Source: Pipra filicauda (Eukaryota > Chordata > Aves > Passeriformes > Pipridae). From it: 64,000 nt of DNA. The stretch covers positions 305,111 through 369,110 of the forward strand of contig NW_024104667.1 in NCBI RefSeq assembly GCF_003945595.2, in the 5' to 3' direction. The notes under the pieces are model-generated. The model was not told the origin of the DNA, made no database searches, and was given only the letters and a program-made list of their open reading frames with translations. The number at the start of each line of letters is the position of its first letter. Within the stretch, counting starts at the first letter, position 1. Below are positions 63,946-64,000 of this stretch, piece by piece. The position numbers and the translations under genes were made by a program.

Positions 63946-64000
63946 AGATACCACACAGTACAGCCACAAAGCAATCCTTATCCCTCTCCCAAGAAGAAAC

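Larger units (their letters stand above)
61935..64000. repeat. Large decayed inverted duplication (right arm runs off the window)
   Basis: The plus strand at about 61935-62300 matches the complement of about 63990-63075. Shared words include CTGTACTGTGTG, TTATGACAT, GCATTT/GTGTATTCAGT, TTTTGAGAATTTTGAAT and GGATGTTAAGGAAAGCATG. In the best blocks identity is roughly 80-90% by eye. The translated frames 61841-62227 (plus) and 63138-63377 (minus) both end WMLRKA(W/C)SCC. The arms meet in a palindrome at 62845-63055 centred near 62949. Relative to each other, the left arm carries about 520 extra bases (about 62315-62840) and the right arm about 560 (about 63390-63945). The sequence family is probably retroviral-like, but I do not recognise it. 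Confidence 0.75.

Noticed and set aside
1..64000. CRISPR array, operon or bacterial features
   Set aside because: None present; the sequence is clearly vertebrate nuclear DNA with a spliced-type gene and vertebrate retroelements.

Overview
This window looks like avian nuclear DNA, probably from a perching bird. It is AT-rich and gene-poor, and carries a CR1 LINE fragment and solo LTRs of endogenous retroviruses with short target-site duplications. It also has scattered microsatellites and one vertebrate neurodevelopmental gene. The bird assignment rests on the CR1 reverse-transcriptase segment and the LTR types; the species cannot be read from the sequence.

Only one protein-coding gene can be supported: NEUROD6 (NEX/MATH2), a neuronal bHLH transcription factor. 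Its complete 337-codon reading frame lies on the plus strand at 25685-26698 in a single exon, preceded by a splice acceptor. A probable promoter with a perfect CRE and three E-boxes lies about 1.65 kb upstream, followed by a possible non-coding first exon. The 3' UTR probably extends to poly(A) signals near 27100 or 27542. Every other open frame is short and looks like chance or belongs to a mobile element.

Layout. 1-8.9 kb: unannotated DNA with a minus-strand ERVK-like solo LTR (1544-2036). 9-23.9 kb: a gene desert with several motif-dense AT-rich islands that look like conserved enhancers (octamer pair at 9001, TCF/bicoid/homeodomain cluster at 11197, TAAT array at 16795), a 31-bp tandem duplication (21310) and a nested palindrome (21515-21650). 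24-27.6 kb: NEUROD6. 27.6-48.6 kb: gene desert with ancient SINE/LINE relics, a DR5 nuclear-receptor half-site pair and a 27-bp tandem repeat in AT-rich DNA. 48646-49316: a textbook solo LTR with a perfect 5-bp target duplication. 49.3-60.9 kb: desert with an octamer-like repeat and hairpin cluster (55.4-55.6 kb). 60.9-61.6 kb: a CR1 fragment with a readable FADD catalytic motif. 61.9 kb to the window end: a large decayed inverted duplication centred near 62949, each arm apparently split by a separate insertion (the right one a minus-strand LTR).

The window is best read as one developmental regulator embedded in candidate regulatory DNA, with repeat insertions at its edges. I found no new multigene system. 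The least expected structure is the inverted duplication at the right edge.
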